DNA from: Burkholderia pseudomultivorans
Lineage (GTDB): Bacteria; Pseudomonadota; Gammaproteobacteria; Burkholderiales; Burkholderiaceae
Reading direction: 5' to 3'
DNA: 64,000 nucleotides
NCBI RefSeq assembly: GCF_001718415.1
Contig: NZ_CP013378.1
Location: 3,534,001-3,598,000, forward strand
Under the pieces are notes generated by a model. It made no database searches, was not told where the DNA came from, and was given only the letters and a program-made list of their open reading frames with translations. Below, in pieces: positions 10,068 through 23,618 of this stretch. Positions within the stretch are counted from its first letter, which is position 1. The number at the start of each line of letters is the position of its first letter. Both the position numbers and the translations under genes were made by a program.

Positions 10068-10889
10068 TTAACCAAGCAGCAGCATCGCGAGCGGCAGCAC
10101 CGGCAGCAGCGCGTCGACCCGGTCGAGCACGCCGCCATGGCCCGGCAGCAGTCCGCTCGAGTCCTTCACGCCCGCCTGACGCTTGAGCAGCGACTCGAAC
10201 AGGTCGCCGATCACGCTGTACACGACGAGCAGCGTCAGCGCGGCCAGCGCGCCGGGCAAGCCGTAGCGCGCGGCGAATGCGGAAAACAGGGTCGGTTCGA
10301 ACAAGTGCGCGACCATCGCGACGCCGGCGACGATCATCACCGCGAGCCAGCCGCCCACCGCCCCTTCCCAGCTCTTGCCGGGACTGATCGTGATGGCCAG
10401 TTTACGCTTTCCGAAGGCCTTGCCCGCGAAATATGCGCCGATATCGGCAAGCCAGACCACCAGCAGCAGCGACAGCACGAACGGCACGCCCTGCGCGCGC
10501 GCGGCCACCAGCGCATGCCAGCAGGCCGCGAAAATCACCAGGCCGGCCGCGAGCAGGAACGGGCGCCACACGCCGCCGGCGAGCTCGGGCTTGCGCCGCA
10601 GCGCAAACGGGCCGACCGCCAGCCAGAACACGCCGGCCGCGGCAAAAAGGGGACGGGACGCTGCGGTATCGACGCCGAGCGGCGTGGTGGCCGCGAGCGC
10701 CAGCGCCGCGACTCCGGCATAGACGATCGGGCCGGCGCCGCCGAGCTTCAGCAGGCGCGCCCATTCCCACGCGGCGAACACGAGCACGACGCCGATCAGC
10801 GCGCCGAACGCGGCCAGCGGCGCGAACAGCGTCACCGGCAGCAACACTGCCAGCATCACGATCGCCGTGATCACACGGGTTTTCAGCAT
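10068..10889 (-). CDS. cdsA: phosphatidate cytidylyltransferase
   Basis: A 273-residue integral membrane enzyme that makes CDP-diacylglycerol from phosphatidate and CTP, the branch point of phospholipid synthesis. Multiple hydrophobic segments run along the protein. The C-terminal signature '[20 protein letters not shown]' fits the family pattern with its metal-binding aspartates. The open frame extends upstream, but the start at [13 protein letters not shown] is chosen because it begins the first membrane helix and overlaps the uppS end by 7 bases (ATGCTGA), implying translational coupling. Confidence 0.95.
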   Translation of the reverse strand: MLKTRVITAIVMLAVLLPVTLFAPLAAFGALIGVVLVFAAWEWARLLKLGGAGPIVYAGVAALALAATTPLGVDTAASRPLFAAAGVFWLAVGPFALRRKPELAGGVWRPFLLAAGLVIFAACWHALVAARAQGVPFVLSLLLVVWLADIGAYFAGKAFGKRKLAITISPGKSWEGAVGGWLAVMIVAGVAMVAHLFEPTLFSAFAARYGLPGALAALTLLVVYSVIGDLFESLLKRQAGVKDSSGLLPGHGGVLDRVDALLPVLPLAMLLLG

Positions 10890-11665
10890 GAAAGGGAGTC
10901 GGCGTTCTGCGACTGCGGTTCGAGCTGTGCGCTCGTGCGCCCGAAACGGCGCTCGCGCTCGGTATACGACGCCAGCGCGTCGGCCAGCGCCGCACCGTCG
11001 AAGTCCGGCCAGTATTTGTCGGTGAAATAGAATTCGGCGTAGGCGAGCTGCCACAGCAGGAAGTTGCTGACGCGCTGCTCGCCGCCGGTGCGGATGAACA
11101 GGTCGGGCTCCGGCGCATAGGCCATCGCCAGGTGCGGCGCAAAGGCGTCTTCGGTCACCTCGACCTCGCGGCCCTCGCGCACGGCCTGCTCGACGAGCTT
11201 CTTCGTCGCCTGCAGGATGTCCCACCGGCCGCCATAGTTCGCGGCGATGGTCAGCGTAAGACGGGTATTGCGCGCCGTCTTGGTCTCGGCGCGGCGGATC
11301 AGCTCGCGGATGCGCGGCTCGAAGCGCTCGAGATCGCCGACCACGCGCAGGCGGATGCCGTTTGCATGCAGCTTGCCGACTTCGCGCTCGAGCGCGGTGA
11401 TGAACAGGCGCATCAGGAACGACACTTCGTCGTTCGGCCGCCGCCAGTTTTCCGAGCTGAACGCGAACAGCGTCAGATATTCGACGCCGGCGCGCGCGCA
11501 GCCTTCGACCACTGCCCGCACGGCGTCGACGCCGCGGGTATGCCCCGCGACGCGCGGCAAGCGGCGTTCAGTCGCCCAACGGCCGTTGCCGTCCATGATG
11601 ATCGCGATATGACGCGGCACGACGCCGACGTCAGGCACGCGAACGGTAGAGCTGGTATAGGTCAT
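10883..11665 (-). CDS. uppS: undecaprenyl diphosphate synthase
   Basis: A 260-residue cis-prenyltransferase that builds the C55 lipid carrier for peptidoglycan and O-antigen. The substrate-binding motif IMDGNGRWA contains catalytic D25. The conserved [15 protein letters not shown] region is near the C-terminus, followed by '[12 protein letters not shown]'. It overlaps cdsA by 7 bases and follows frr by 49 bases. Confidence 0.97.
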   Translation of the reverse strand: MTYTSSTVRVPDVGVVPRHIAIIMDGNGRWATERRLPRVAGHTRGVDAVRAVVEGCARAGVEYLTLFAFSSENWRRPNDEVSFLMRLFITALEREVGKLHANGIRLRVVGDLERFEPRIRELIRRAETKTARNTRLTLTIAANYGGRWDILQATKKLVEQAVREGREVEVTEDAFAPHLAMAYAPEPDLFIRTGGEQRVSNFLLWQLAYAEFYFTDKYWPDFDGAALADALASYTERERRFGRTSAQLEPQSQNADSLSC

Positions 11666-11714
11666 GGCCGTTGAGACAGGAATGCGGGAAGAAGGCGGCG
11701 CGCGAAGACGGTCG

Positions 11715-12275
11715 TCAGACCGTCATGATCTCGGCTTCCTTGGTCTGCACGAGCTTGTCGATCTCGGCCACGTGCTTGTCGGTCAGCTTCTGGACGTCGT
11801 CGCCCGCGCGGCGCTCGTCGTCTTCGGAGATTTCCTTGTCCTTCACGAGCTTCTTCAGCGCTTCGTTCGCGTCGCGGCGCAGGTTGCGGATCGCGACCTT
11901 CGCGGTCTCGCCCTCGCCCTTCACGACCTTGGTCAGCTCGCGGCGGCGTTCTTCCGTCAGCGCCGGCATCGGCACGCGGATCAGGTCGCCGGCCGTCGCC
12001 GGGTTCAGGCCCAGATCGGCTTCGCGAATCGCCTTCTCGACCTTCGCGACCATGTTCTTTTCCCACGGCTGCACGCCGATCGTGCGCGCGTCGACGAGCG
12101 TCAGGTTCGCAACCTGCGAAATCGGCACCATCGAGCCGTAGTAGTCGACCTGCACGTGATCGAGCAGGCCGGTGTGCGCACGGCCCGTACGGATCTTCGC
12201 CAGATCGTTCTTGAATGCTTCGATCGAGCGCTGCATCTTCTGCTCGACGCCCTTCTTGACATCAGCGACACTCAT
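11715..12275 (-). CDS. frr: ribosome recycling factor
   Basis: A 186-residue, tRNA-shaped protein that, with EF-G, splits post-termination ribosomes. The family sequences '[13 protein letters not shown]' and '[22 protein letters not shown]' are present, as is the helical C-terminal half. Length (185-186) is exactly that of the family. It lies between pyrH (100 bases) and uppS (49 bases), the conserved order. Confidence 0.97.
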   Translation of the reverse strand: MSVADVKKGVEQKMQRSIEAFKNDLAKIRTGRAHTGLLDHVQVDYYGSMVPISQVANLTLVDARTIGVQPWEKNMVAKVEKAIREADLGLNPATAGDLIRVPMPALTEERRRELTKVVKGEGETAKVAIRNLRRDANEALKKLVKDKEISEDDERRAGDDVQKLTDKHVAEIDKLVQTKEAEIMTV

Positions 12276-12375
12276 TTCAACCTCCGAACCTTCAAACCTT
12301 CAAATAACGCAGGCCGCCCGGCGCTGCGCGCGCCGCGGCCGGATGCCCGCGCCGGCTACCCGCATCCGCGGGAGT

Positions 12376-13245
<870 letters not shown>

Positions 13246-14127
13246 TTACTGCTGCTTTGCTGCTGCGACTTGCGCGGCCACTTCGGCGGCGAAGTCGTCC
13301 TGGCGCTTCTCGATGCCTTCGCCGACGACGAACAGCGCGAACTTCTGCACTGCCGCATTGGCTGCCTTCAGCATCTGCTCGATCGTCTGCTTGTCGTTCT
13401 TCACGAACGTCTGGTTCAGCAGCGAGACTTCCTTCAGGTACTTCTGGACGCTGCCGTCGACCATCTTCGCGACGATCTCGGCCGGCTTGCCCGATTCCGC
13501 AGCCTTCTGCTCGGCCACGCGGCGTTCCGTGTCGATCAGCTCGGCCGGCACGTCGGCAGCCGACAGCGCGACCGGCTTCATCGCCGCGATGTGCATCGCG
13601 ACGTCCTTGCCGACCTGCTCGTCCGCGCCCGTGTACTCGACGATCACGCCGATGCGCGCGCCGTGCAGGTAGGTCGCGATCTTGTTCGCGGTCTCGAAGC
13701 GCACAAAACGGCGGATCGAGATGTTCTCGCCGATCTTGCCGACCAGCGCGAGGCGCACTTCGTCGACCGTCTTGCCGTCGAGCGGCAGCGCCGACAGCGC
13801 AGCCACGTCGGCCGGGTTCTGCGTCGCGACGAGTTCGGCGACCGTCTTCGAGAATGCGAGGAAGTCGTCGTTCTTCGCGACGAAGTCGGTTTCGCAGTTC
13901 AGTTCGACGAGCGAGCCGGCATTGCCGCCGACGAACGATGCGACGACGCCTTCGGCCGTCACGCGCGATGCCGCCTTGCTTGCCTTGTTGCCGAGCTTGA
14001 CGCGCAGCAGCTCTTCAGCCTTGGCCAGATCGCCGTCGGCTTCCGTCAGCGCCTTCTTGCACTCCATCATCGGTGCGTCGGTCTTTGCGCGCAGTTCTGC
14101 CACCATGCTTGCGGTAATTGCCGCCAT
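13246..14127 (-). CDS. tsf: elongation factor Ts
   Basis: A 293-residue guanine-nucleotide exchange factor for EF-Tu. The N-terminal UBA-like domain (about 1-55) and the '[13 protein letters not shown]' signature are present. Two ATG codons are adjacent; the second (14127) is chosen because the AAGGAG ribosome-binding site then lies six bases upstream rather than three. It is encoded downstream of rpsB with a hairpin terminator in between, so tsf probably depends on read-through from the rpsB promoter. Confidence 0.97.
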   Translation of the reverse strand: MAAITASMVAELRAKTDAPMMECKKALTEADGDLAKAEELLRVKLGNKASKAASRVTAEGVVASFVGGNAGSLVELNCETDFVAKNDDFLAFSKTVAELVATQNPADVAALSALPLDGKTVDEVRLALVGKIGENISIRRFVRFETANKIATYLHGARIGVIVEYTGADEQVGKDVAMHIAAMKPVALSAADVPAELIDTERRVAEQKAAESGKPAEIVAKMVDGSVQKYLKEVSLLNQTFVKNDKQTIEQMLKAANAAVQKFALFVVGEGIEKRQDDFAAEVAAQVAAAKQQ

Positions 14128-14237
14128 CATTCGCTCCTTGAGTCTGTATTCACAACGCCGCCCGCTTGGACGCGAACGGCCGAGATTCGGTTCCGGACCC
14201 GCACCGATTCGGCGCAATCGGGTCCGGCGCAAAGCTT

Positions 14238-14270
14238 AAAAAAAGGGGGCCTGTTGAGAGCCCCCTTTTT
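14238..14270 (-). terminator. intrinsic terminator between rpsB and tsf
   Basis: A perfect inverted repeat, AAAAAGGGGGC / GCCCCCTTTTT around a 9-base loop, lies 18 bases beyond the rpsB stop. It has a T tract in either direction. In the transcription direction it separates rpsB from tsf and probably acts as a partial attenuator that lowers tsf relative to rpsB. Leakiness is inference. Confidence 0.85.
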
Positions 14271-14288
14271 GCGCCGGCTCGGGGCCGA

Positions 14289-15029
14289 TTACGCGTTTTC
14301 CTCGACGTACTCGTCGTCGCCGCGCACTGCCTGGACCACTTCGTTGACCGCGTTCGCACGGCCTTCGAGGATCGCGTCGGCCACGCCTTCCGCGTACAGC
14401 GCGACAGCCTTGCTCGAGTCGTCGTTACCCGGGATCACGTAGTCCACGCCTTCCGGCGAGTGGTTCGTATCGACCACGGCGATGACCGGCACGCCCAGCT
14501 TGGTCGCTTCGGTGATCGCAATCTTGTGATAGCCGACGTCGACCACGAAGATCGCGTCCGGAATGCCGCCCATGTCCTTCACGCCGCCGATCGACTTCTG
14601 CAGCTTGGCGATTTCACGCTCGAACAGCAGCGCTTCCTTCTTGCTCATCTTCTCGAGCTCGCCCGCCTCGACTGCGGCTTCCATGTCCTTCAGGCGCTTG
14701 ATCGAAACCTTCAGCGTCTTGAAGTTGGTCAGCATGCCGCCGAGCCAGCGTGCGTTCACGTACGGCATGCCTGCGCGCTGCGCTTCCTGAGCGATCGTGT
14801 CGCGCGACTGGCGCTTCGTGCCGACGAACAGGATCGTGCCGCGGTTCGCTGCCAGCTGACGCACGTACTTCAGTGCGTCGTTGTACATCGGCAGCGTCTT
14901 TTCGAGGTTGATGATGTGAATCTTGTTGCGGTGACCGAAAATGAACGGAGCCATCTTCGGGTTCCAGAAGCGCGTCTGGTGACCGAAGTGGACACCCGCT
15001 TCCAGCATTTGGCGCATCGTGACTGCCAT
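14289..15029 (-). CDS. rpsB: 30S ribosomal protein S2
   Basis: A 246-residue S2 protein of the small ribosomal subunit. The N-terminus [20 protein letters not shown] and the block '[20 protein letters not shown]' are unmistakable family signatures, as are '[15 protein letters not shown]' near the end. The frame is open upstream, but this start matches the family and is preceded by the AGAATTTAC leader. It heads the long minus-strand cluster and is driven by the promoter at 15237-15266. Confidence 0.98.
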   Translation of the reverse strand: MAVTMRQMLEAGVHFGHQTRFWNPKMAPFIFGHRNKIHIINLEKTLPMYNDALKYVRQLAANRGTILFVGTKRQSRDTIAQEAQRAGMPYVNARWLGGMLTNFKTLKVSIKRLKDMEAAVEAGELEKMSKKEALLFEREIAKLQKSIGGVKDMGGIPDAIFVVDVGYHKIAITEATKLGVPVIAVVDTNHSPEGVDYVIPGNDDSSKAVALYAEGVADAILEGRANAVNEVVQAVRGDDEYVEENA

Positions 15030-15406
15030 GTAAATTCTCCACGAGGGTTGGGTCTTAAGCCGGCGCCGTACCGCCGCGCGAACGCGCCCCGAAAGGCCCT
15101 CGTGCGCGCGGCCGGCACCCTGGTTGCACCGGCTTGCGATTCGGCACGTGCGGAAATGCCCGTGCCGCAAGCCTTTCACCACCATGCCGCCACCCGCATC
15201 GGGCATGACGGCATTTGGATATCGACTTAGCCAGAGAGTATAGCACGTCGATTTGTCGCCCCTCAAGTCGCCCGGCACTTTCGCCTGCCGCGCGCCGGCA
15301 GGCCGGACAATCGGCGAAAACCCGCATCCGCGCGGCCGCAAGGGGCTGCGACGCCCGCCATAAGGTGCGATAATCCGTCAATTCACCGCATTCCAGGCAC
15401 ACCTCG
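15030..15406. promoter_or_regulatory. divergent promoter region and rpsB leader
   Basis: This 377-base gap separates rpsB (minus) from map (plus). A strong minus-strand sigma-70 promoter (listed separately) implies an rpsB leader of about 200 nucleotides. In many bacteria this is the site of S2 autoregulation; I did not fold it. For map, the best candidate is a GATAAT -10 at 15369-15374, with no convincing -35. No gene was seen in the gap. Confidence 0.6.
15237..15266 (-). promoter_or_regulatory. sigma-70-type promoter of rpsB
   Basis: On the minus strand, a TTGAGG -35 box (15261-15266) and a TATACT -10 box (15237-15242) are separated by 18 bases. Transcription would start near 15230, about 200 bases before the rpsB ATG. 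It is the only strong promoter seen upstream of the rpsB-tsf part of the cluster. Confidence 0.75.
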
Positions 15407-16222
15407 ATGGCTATTACGCTCAAAAACGAACACGATATCGCCCAGATGCGCGTCGCATGCCGTCTCGCGAGCGAAGTGCTCGACTTCATCACGCCGCATG
15501 TCGTCGCCGGCATCACGACGGCCGAACTCGACCGCCTCTGCCACGAGTACATGCTCAACGAACAGGGCACGATCCCCGCGCCGCTGAACTACCAGCCGCC
15601 CGGCTATCCGCCGTACCCGAAGGCCACCTGCATCTCGGTCAACGACGTGATCTGCCACGGCATTCCCGGCGAGAAGGTGATCAAGAACGGCGACGCGCTG
15701 AACATCGACATCACCGTGATCAAGAACGGCTATTTCGGCGACACGAGCCGCATGTTCATCGTCGGCGAAGGGTCGATCCTCGCGAAGCGCCTCGTGCAGA
15801 CCACCTACGAGTGCATGTGGCTCGGCATCGACCAGGTCAAGCCGGGCGCGCATCTCGGCGACATCGGCCATGCGATCCAGAAGCATGCGGAAGCGCAGGG
15901 CTACAGCGTCGTGCGCGAGTACTGCGGCCACGGCATCGGCACGGTGTTCCACGAGGATCCGCAGGTCGTCCACTACGGCCGGCCGGGCACCGGCGTCGAA
16001 CTGAAACCCGGCATGATCTTCACGATCGAGCCGATGATCAACGCCGGCAAGCGCGACATCCGCACGATGCCCGACCAGTGGACGGTCAAGACGCGCGACC
16101 GCAGCCTGTCCGCGCAGTGGGAACACACGGTGCTCGTCACCGAGACCGGCTACGAGGTGCTGACCGTGTCGGCCGGCACGCCGGCGCGCCCGGTGTTCGC
16201 GCAACCCGCCGCCGCCGTCTGA
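15407..16222 (+). CDS. map: type I methionine aminopeptidase
   Basis: A 271-residue cytosolic metalloprotease that removes the initiator methionine from new proteins. The five metal ligands of the pita-bread fold are seen as D101, D112, H175, E208 and E239, with H84 as the conserved active-site histidine. It is transcribed divergently from rpsB, a frequent arrangement, and is followed after 37 bases by glnD. The C-terminal tail past about residue 255 is short and Ala/Pro-rich. Confidence 0.97.
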   Translation: MAITLKNEHDIAQMRVACRLASEVLDFITPHVVAGITTAELDRLCHEYMLNEQGTIPAPLNYQPPGYPPYPKATCISVNDVICHGIPGEKVIKNGDALNIDITVIKNGYFGDTSRMFIVGEGSILAKRLVQTTYECMWLGIDQVKPGAHLGDIGHAIQKHAEAQGYSVVREYCGHGIGTVFHEDPQVVHYGRPGTGVELKPGMIFTIEPMINAGKRDIRTMPDQWTVKTRDRSLSAQWEHTVLVTETGYEVLTVSAGTPARPVFAQPAAAV

Positions 16223-16259
16223 CGCGGCCGCTGCCCCACCCGCTCCCGATCGCCCGCCC

Positions 16260-18836
16260 ATGAGCGCTCACGCCGCCCCCTCGACCGAAGCGCTGTCGCG
16301 GCGCGCCGAATTCAAGGCCGCGAAGGCCGACCTGCTCGAACGCTTCCGCGGCGCGACCCAGGTCGCGCCGCTGATGCACGCACTGTCGAAGCTCACCGAC
16401 GACGCGCTGCGGCGCGTCTGGGACGACTGCGGGCTGCCCGCGACGCTCGCGCTGGTCGCCGTCGGCGGCTACGGGCGCGGCGAACTCGCGCCCTATTCCG
16501 ACGTCGACATCCTGGTGCTGCTGCCCGACCCGCACGATGAAGCGCTCGACGCGCGCATCGAGCGCTTCATCGGCATGGCGTGGGATCTCGGCCTCGAGAT
16601 CGGCAGCAGCGTGCGCACGGTCGCGCAGTGCATCGAGGAGGCGTCGCACGACGTCACCGTGCAGACTTCCCTGCTGGAAGCGCGCCGCATCGTCGGCAGC
16701 ACCGCGCTGTTCGAGCGCTTCACGGTGCGCTACCACGAGGCGCTCGACGCGCGCGCGTTCTTCACCGCGAAGGTGCTCGAGATGCGCCAGCGTCACGCGA
16801 AGTTCCAGGACACGCCGTACAGCCTCGAGCCGAACGTGAAGGAAAGCCCGGGCGGGCTGCGCGACCTGCAGACGATCCTGTGGATCGCGCGCGCGGCCGG
16901 CTTCGGCAGCAGCTGGCGCGAACTCGACACGCGCGGGCTGATCACCGATCGCGAGGCGCGCGAGCTGCGCCGCAACGAAGGGTTCCTGAAGACGCTGCGC
17001 GCGCGGCTGCACGTGATCGCCGGCCGTCGCCAGGACATGCTCGTGTTCGATCTGCAGACGCAGGCGGCCGAGAGCTTCGGCTACACGCCGACGCCGGCCA
17101 AGCGCGCGAGCGAGCAGCTGATGCGCCGCTACTACTGGGCGGCGAAGGCCGTCACGCAGCTCGCGACGATCCTGATCCAGAACATCGAGGCGCAGCTGTT
17201 CCCGGCCACCAGCGGCATCACGCGCGTGCTGTCGCCCGATCGCTTCGTCGAAAAGCAGGGGATGCTGGAAATCGTCGACGACGGCGTGTTCGAGCGCCAT
17301 CCCGACGCGATCCTCGAAGCGTTCCTGCTGTACGAGACGACCCGCGGCGTGAAGGGGCTGTCCGCGCGCACGCTGCGCGCGCTGTACAACTCGCGCGAGA
17401 TCATGAACGACGTGTGGCGGCGCGATCCGCAGAACCGCCACACGTTCATGCAGATCCTGCAGCAGCCCGAAGGCATCACGCATGCGTTCCGGCTGATGAA
17501 CCAGACGAGCGTGCTGGGCCGCTACCTGCTGAATTTCCGCCGCATCGTCGGCCAGATGCAGCACGACCTGTATCACGTGTACACGGTCGACCAGCACATC
17601 CTGATGGTGTTGCGCAACATCCGCCGCTTCGCGGTCGCCGAGCACGCGCACGAGTACCCGTTCTGCAGCCAGCTGATCGGCAACTTCGAGCGCCCGTGGG
17701 TGCTGTACGTCGCGGCGCTGTTCCACGACATCGCGAAGGGCCGCGGCGGCGACCACTCGACGCTCGGCATGGCCGATGCGCGGCGCTTCTGCCGCGAACA
17801 CGGCATTACCGGCGACGACGCGGCGCTGATCGTCTGGCTGGTCCAGCATCACCTGACGATGAGCCAGGTCGCGCAGAAGCAGGACACCAGCGATCCGGAA
17901 GTCATCAAGCGCTTCGCCGAGCTCGTCGGCAACGAACGCCGGCTCACCGCGCTCTACCTGCTGACCGTCGCCGACATCCGCGGCACCAGCCCGAAGGTCT
18001 GGAACGCATGGAAGGGCAAGCTGCTCGAGGATCTCTACCGCATCACGCTGGCGGTGCTCGGCGGCGCGAACCCCGATGCGCATTCGGAACTGAAGTCGCG
18101 GCAGGAGCAGGCGCTCGCGCTGCTGCGCCTCGAGACCGTGCCCGACGACGCGCACCGCGCGCTGTGGGACCAGCTCGACGTCGGCTTCTTCCTGCGCCAC
18201 GACGCGGCCGACATCGCGTGGCAGACGCGCGTGCTGTACCGCCACGTGAACGCCGAAACCGCGATCGTGCGCGCGCGGCCGTCGCCGGTCGGCGACGCGC
18301 TGCAGGTGCTCGTCTACGTGAAGGACCGCCCCGACCTGTTCGCGGGCATCTGCGCGTATTTCGACCGCAACGGGCTGTCGGTGCTCGACGCGCGCGTCAG
18401 CACGACGCGGCACGGCTATGCGCTCGACAACTTCATCGTCACGCGCACCGAGCAGGACGTGCGCTACCGCGATATCGCGAACCTCGTCGAGCAGCAGCTC
18501 GCGGCGCGCCTGGCCGAGGCCGCGCCGCTTCCGGAGCCGTCCAAGGGCCGCCTGTCGCGGCTGTCGCGGACATTCCCGATCACGCCGCGCGTCGACCTGC
18601 GGGCCGACGAGCGCGGCCAGTACTACATCCTGTCCGTGTCCGCCAACGACCGGCCGGGCCTTCTCTATTCGATCGCGCGCGTGCTGGCCGAGCACCGGGT
18701 CGGCGTCCATGCGGCGCGGATCAATACGCTCGGCGAACGCGTCGAGGACGTCTTCCTGCTCGACGGTGCCGGCCTGTCCGACAACCGTCTGCAGATCCAG
18801 CTCGAAACCGAATTGCTGCGCGCGATCGCAGTCTGA
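16260..18836 (+). CDS. glnD: bifunctional uridylyltransferase/uridylyl-removing enzyme
   Basis: An 858-residue nitrogen sensor that uridylylates PII proteins when glutamine is low and de-uridylylates them when it is high. The nucleotidyltransferase motif GGYGRGE is at residues 69-75 with metal-binding D81/D83. An HD hydrolase motif ('[13 protein letters not shown]') occurs near residue 488, and two ACT domains begin near 683 and 790 for glutamine sensing. Length and domain order match the family. It lies downstream of map, as in E. coli. Confidence 0.97.
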   Translation: MSAHAAPSTEALSRRAEFKAAKADLLERFRGATQVAPLMHALSKLTDDALRRVWDDCGLPATLALVAVGGYGRGELAPYSDVDILVLLPDPHDEALDARIERFIGMAWDLGLEIGSSVRTVAQCIEEASHDVTVQTSLLEARRIVGSTALFERFTVRYHEALDARAFFTAKVLEMRQRHAKFQDTPYSLEPNVKESPGGLRDLQTILWIARAAGFGSSWRELDTRGLITDREARELRRNEGFLKTLRARLHVIAGRRQDMLVFDLQTQAAESFGYTPTPAKRASEQLMRRYYWAAKAVTQLATILIQNIEAQLFPATSGITRVLSPDRFVEKQGMLEIVDDGVFERHPDAILEAFLLYETTRGVKGLSARTLRALYNSREIMNDVWRRDPQNRHTFMQILQQPEGITHAFRLMNQTSVLGRYLLNFRRIVGQMQHDLYHVYTVDQHILMVLRNIRRFAVAEHAHEYPFCSQLIGNFERPWVLYVAALFHDIAKGRGGDHSTLGMADARRFCREHGITGDDAALIVWLVQHHLTMSQVAQKQDTSDPEVIKRFAELVGNERRLTALYLLTVADIRGTSPKVWNAWKGKLLEDLYRITLAVLGGANPDAHSELKSRQEQALALLRLETVPDDAHRALWDQLDVGFFLRHDAADIAWQTRVLYRHVNAETAIVRARPSPVGDALQVLVYVKDRPDLFAGICAYFDRNGLSVLDARVSTTRHGYALDNFIVTRTEQDVRYRDIANLVEQQLAARLAEAAPLPEPSKGRLSRLSRTFPITPRVDLRADERGQYYILSVSANDRPGLLYSIARVLAEHRVGVHAARINTLGERVEDVFLLDGAGLSDNRLQIQLETELLRAIAV

Positions 18837-18852
18837 ATGAATCCCAGCGTTT

Positions 18853-20757
18853 ATGCGCACCAAATTGACCGTCAAGAATCCGCGGCCGGCGTCGCCGACC
18901 CGCGCACCTGTCCGCTCCGGCAGCCTCGTCGCCCGCAAGCCGGTGCGCCCCGCTGCGCCCGCCGCGGCAGACAAGCCGGCCCGTCCGAAGCCGGCGGCCG
19001 CCCCGAAGGCAGCCGGCGAGCGCGCGTCCAGGCCGCGCAGCGCCGCGGGCGAAGCGCGTCCGGGCGCGGATCGGGCCACGGCAAAGCGCGCGCCGCGTGA
19101 CGGCGGCGCGGGACGTGCCGGCGAAGGCCGGCCGTCGCGCAGCGCCGACGGCAAGCCGGCGCCGCGCGGCGAAGCCCGTTCGTACCGCGGTGCGGATGCG
19201 AAGCCCGCGGGCGAGCGCACGTTCAACCGTGGCAAGCCCGATGCGGACGGCGGCAAGCGCCCGGCCTATCGCGATACGGCCAGCGGTGAAGGCGCGAAGC
19301 GCAGCTTCGGTGAGCGCCGTACATCGTCCGATCGTCCGGCACGCCGCAGTGATGACGACGCCCGGCCGCGCCGCGCCAGCACTGGCGCGGAAGGCGGCAA
19401 GCGCGCACCCTACCGCGACTCGGCGGGCAGCGAAGGCGCAAAGCGCAGCTTCGGCGAACGCCGCACGTCGTCCGATCGTCCGGCACGCCGCAGCGATGAC
19501 GAGGCCCGCCCGCGCCGCGCCACCACCGGCGCGGAAGGCGGCAAGCGCCCGTCCTATCGCGATACGGCCAGCGGTGAAGGCGCGAAGCGCAGCTTCGGCG
19601 AGCGCCGCACGTCGTCCGACCGTCCGGCGCGCCGCAGCGACGACGACGCGCGGCCGCGCCGCGCCAGCACCGGCGCGGAAGGCGGCAAGCGCGCACCCTA
19701 CCGCGACTCGGCGGGCAGCGAAGGCGCGAAGCGCAGCTTCGGCGAGCGCCGCACGTCGTCCGATCGTCCGGCGCGCCGCAGCGACGACGAGGCCCGGCCG
19801 CGCCGCGCCAGCACCAGCGCGGAAGGCGGCAAGCGCGCCCCCTACCGCGACACGGCAGGCAGCGAAGGCGCAAAGCGCAGCTTCGGCGAGCGCCCGGCAC
19901 GCCCGTCGCGCGACAGCACCGAGCGCCGGCCGGGCGCCGGCATCAAGACCGCGCAACCGGTCAAGCGCCGCGCCACCGACGTCGACCATGGCGACGAAAC
20001 CGGCCTGATGCGCCTGTCGAAGCGCATGTCCGAACTCGGCCTGTGCTCGCGCCGCGAAGCCGACGAATGGATCGAAAAGGGCTGGGTGCTCGTCGACGGC
20101 GAACGCATCGACACGCTCGGCACCAAGGTGCGCGCCGACCAGCACATCGAGATCGACGAACGCGCGCAGGCCGCCCAGGCCGCGCAGGTGACGATCCTGC
20201 TGCACAAGCCGGTCGGCTACGTGTCGGGCCAGGCCGAGGACGGCTACGAGCCGGCCGCCGTGCTGATCACGCGCGACAACCACTGGAGCGGCGACCGTTC
20301 GCCGCTGCGCTTCTCGCCGCAGCACCTGCGCACGCTCGCGCCGGCCGGGCGGCTCGACATCGATTCGACGGGCCTGCTCGTGCTCACGCAGAACGGCCGG
20401 ATCGCGAAGCAGCTGATCGGCGAACAGTCGGACGTCGACAAGGAATACCTGGTGCGCGTGAAATTCGGCGAGCGCCTGACCGACATCGACCAGCACTTCC
20501 CCGCCGAATCGCTCGCGAAACTGCGTCACGGCCTCGAACTCGACGGCGTCGCGCTGAAGCCCGCGATGGTGAGCTGGCAGAACGGCGAACAGCTGCGCTT
20601 CGTGCTGCGCGAAGGTCGCAAGCGCCAGATCCGCCGCATGTGCGAACTGGTCGGCCTCGAGGTGATCGGCCTGAAGCGCGTGCGCATGGGCCGCGTGATG
20701 CTGGGCGCGCTGCCGCAGGGCCAGTGGCGCTACCTGTCGGCCGACGAGTCGTTCTGA
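18853..20757 (+). CDS. pseudouridine synthase (RluF-like) with long repetitive N-terminus
   Basis: A 634-residue protein. The last 250 residues are a normal RsuA/RluB/E/F-type pseudouridine synthase: an S4 RNA-binding domain from about residue 383 ('RLSKRMSELGLCSRREAD') and a catalytic domain with GRLDIDSTGLL, where D502 is the nucleophile, plus 'RKRQIRRMCE'. The DKEYLV and 'LPQGQWRYL' segments are closest to RluF of E. coli. The first 380 residues are low-complexity, Arg/Ala/Ser/Pro/Gly-rich and strongly basic, with four full and one partial 48-residue repeats (residues 133-347), probably disordered and RNA-binding. It starts 16 bases after glnD. RluF versus RluB identity is not certain. Confidence 0.85.
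   Translation: MRTKLTVKNPRPASPTRAPVRSGSLVARKPVRPAAPAAADKPARPKPAAAPKAAGERASRPRSAAGEARPGADRATAKRAPRDGGAGRAGEGRPSRSADGKPAPRGEARSYRGADAKPAGERTFNRGKPDADGGKRPAYRDTASGEGAKRSFGERRTSSDRPARRSDDDARPRRASTGAEGGKRAPYRDSAGSEGAKRSFGERRTSSDRPARRSDDEARPRRATTGAEGGKRPSYRDTASGEGAKRSFGERRTSSDRPARRSDDDARPRRASTGAEGGKRAPYRDSAGSEGAKRSFGERRTSSDRPARRSDDEARPRRASTSAEGGKRAPYRDTAGSEGAKRSFGERPARPSRDSTERRPGAGIKTAQPVKRRATDVDHGDETGLMRLSKRMSELGLCSRREADEWIEKGWVLVDGERIDTLGTKVRADQHIEIDERAQAAQAAQVTILLHKPVGYVSGQAEDGYEPAAVLITRDNHWSGDRSPLRFSPQHLRTLAPAGRLDIDSTGLLVLTQNGRIAKQLIGEQSDVDKEYLVRVKFGERLTDIDQHFPAESLAKLRHGLELDGVALKPAMVSWQNGEQLRFVLREGRKRQIRRMCELVGLEVIGLKRVRMGRVMLGALPQGQWRYLSADESF
19249..19893 (+). repeat. 144-bp in-frame tandem repeat in pseudouridine synthase gene
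   Basis: Units start at 19249, 19393, 19537 and 19681, with a shortened fifth at 19825. Each is 144 bp and encodes 48 residues containing the core SFGERRTSSDRPARRSDD. Units are nearly identical at DNA level, and alternate units resemble each other most (PSYRDTASGE versus APYRDSAGSE types), suggesting duplication of a double unit. No frameshift occurs. Confidence 0.95.
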
Positions 20758-20797
20758 CGGCAGCCGGCCCCGCCCGCGCCGAAGCCATCAATGAACA

Positions 20798-20821
20798 AAG
20801 CCCGCGCAAGCGGGCTTTTTC
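20798..20821 (+). terminator. terminator between convergent pseudouridine synthase and def
   Basis: A 7-bp stem AGCCCGC / GCGGGCT with a GCAA tetraloop is followed by TTTTT. It lies 40 bases past the plus-strand gene and 4 bases beyond the def stop, so it probably serves both directions. Confidence 0.8.
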
Positions 20822-20825
20822 ATGC

Positions 20826-23470
<2,645 letters not shown>

Positions 23471-23618
23471 TTATCTCAGTTTGGCGCCATGGCGGGGCGC
23501 TCAATAGGGACGCATTCGGCCCGCCATCGGCGCCTGCGGGGCTCGCTGCAGTGCCGCATGCGCGGTGCGCCGCAGCAGCGGGCGACGCCGGCCGAAGCCC
23601 GCCGCCCGCGCGTTCGCG

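Noticed and set aside
16137..19256. Open frame of more than 1000 codons antisense to glnD
   Set aside because: It is an effect of GC-rich codon use. The sense frame has all GlnD domains; the antisense translation is Arg/Ala/Asp-rich with no family features.
19249..19893. Regular repeats suggestive of a CRISPR array
   Set aside because: The 144-bp units are directly adjacent, coding and without unique spacers.
18721..20529. 600-codon antisense frame through the pseudouridine synthase repeats
   Set aside because: The repeat region is open on several frames because the 144-bp unit is a multiple of three; only the plus frame leads into the conserved catalytic domain.
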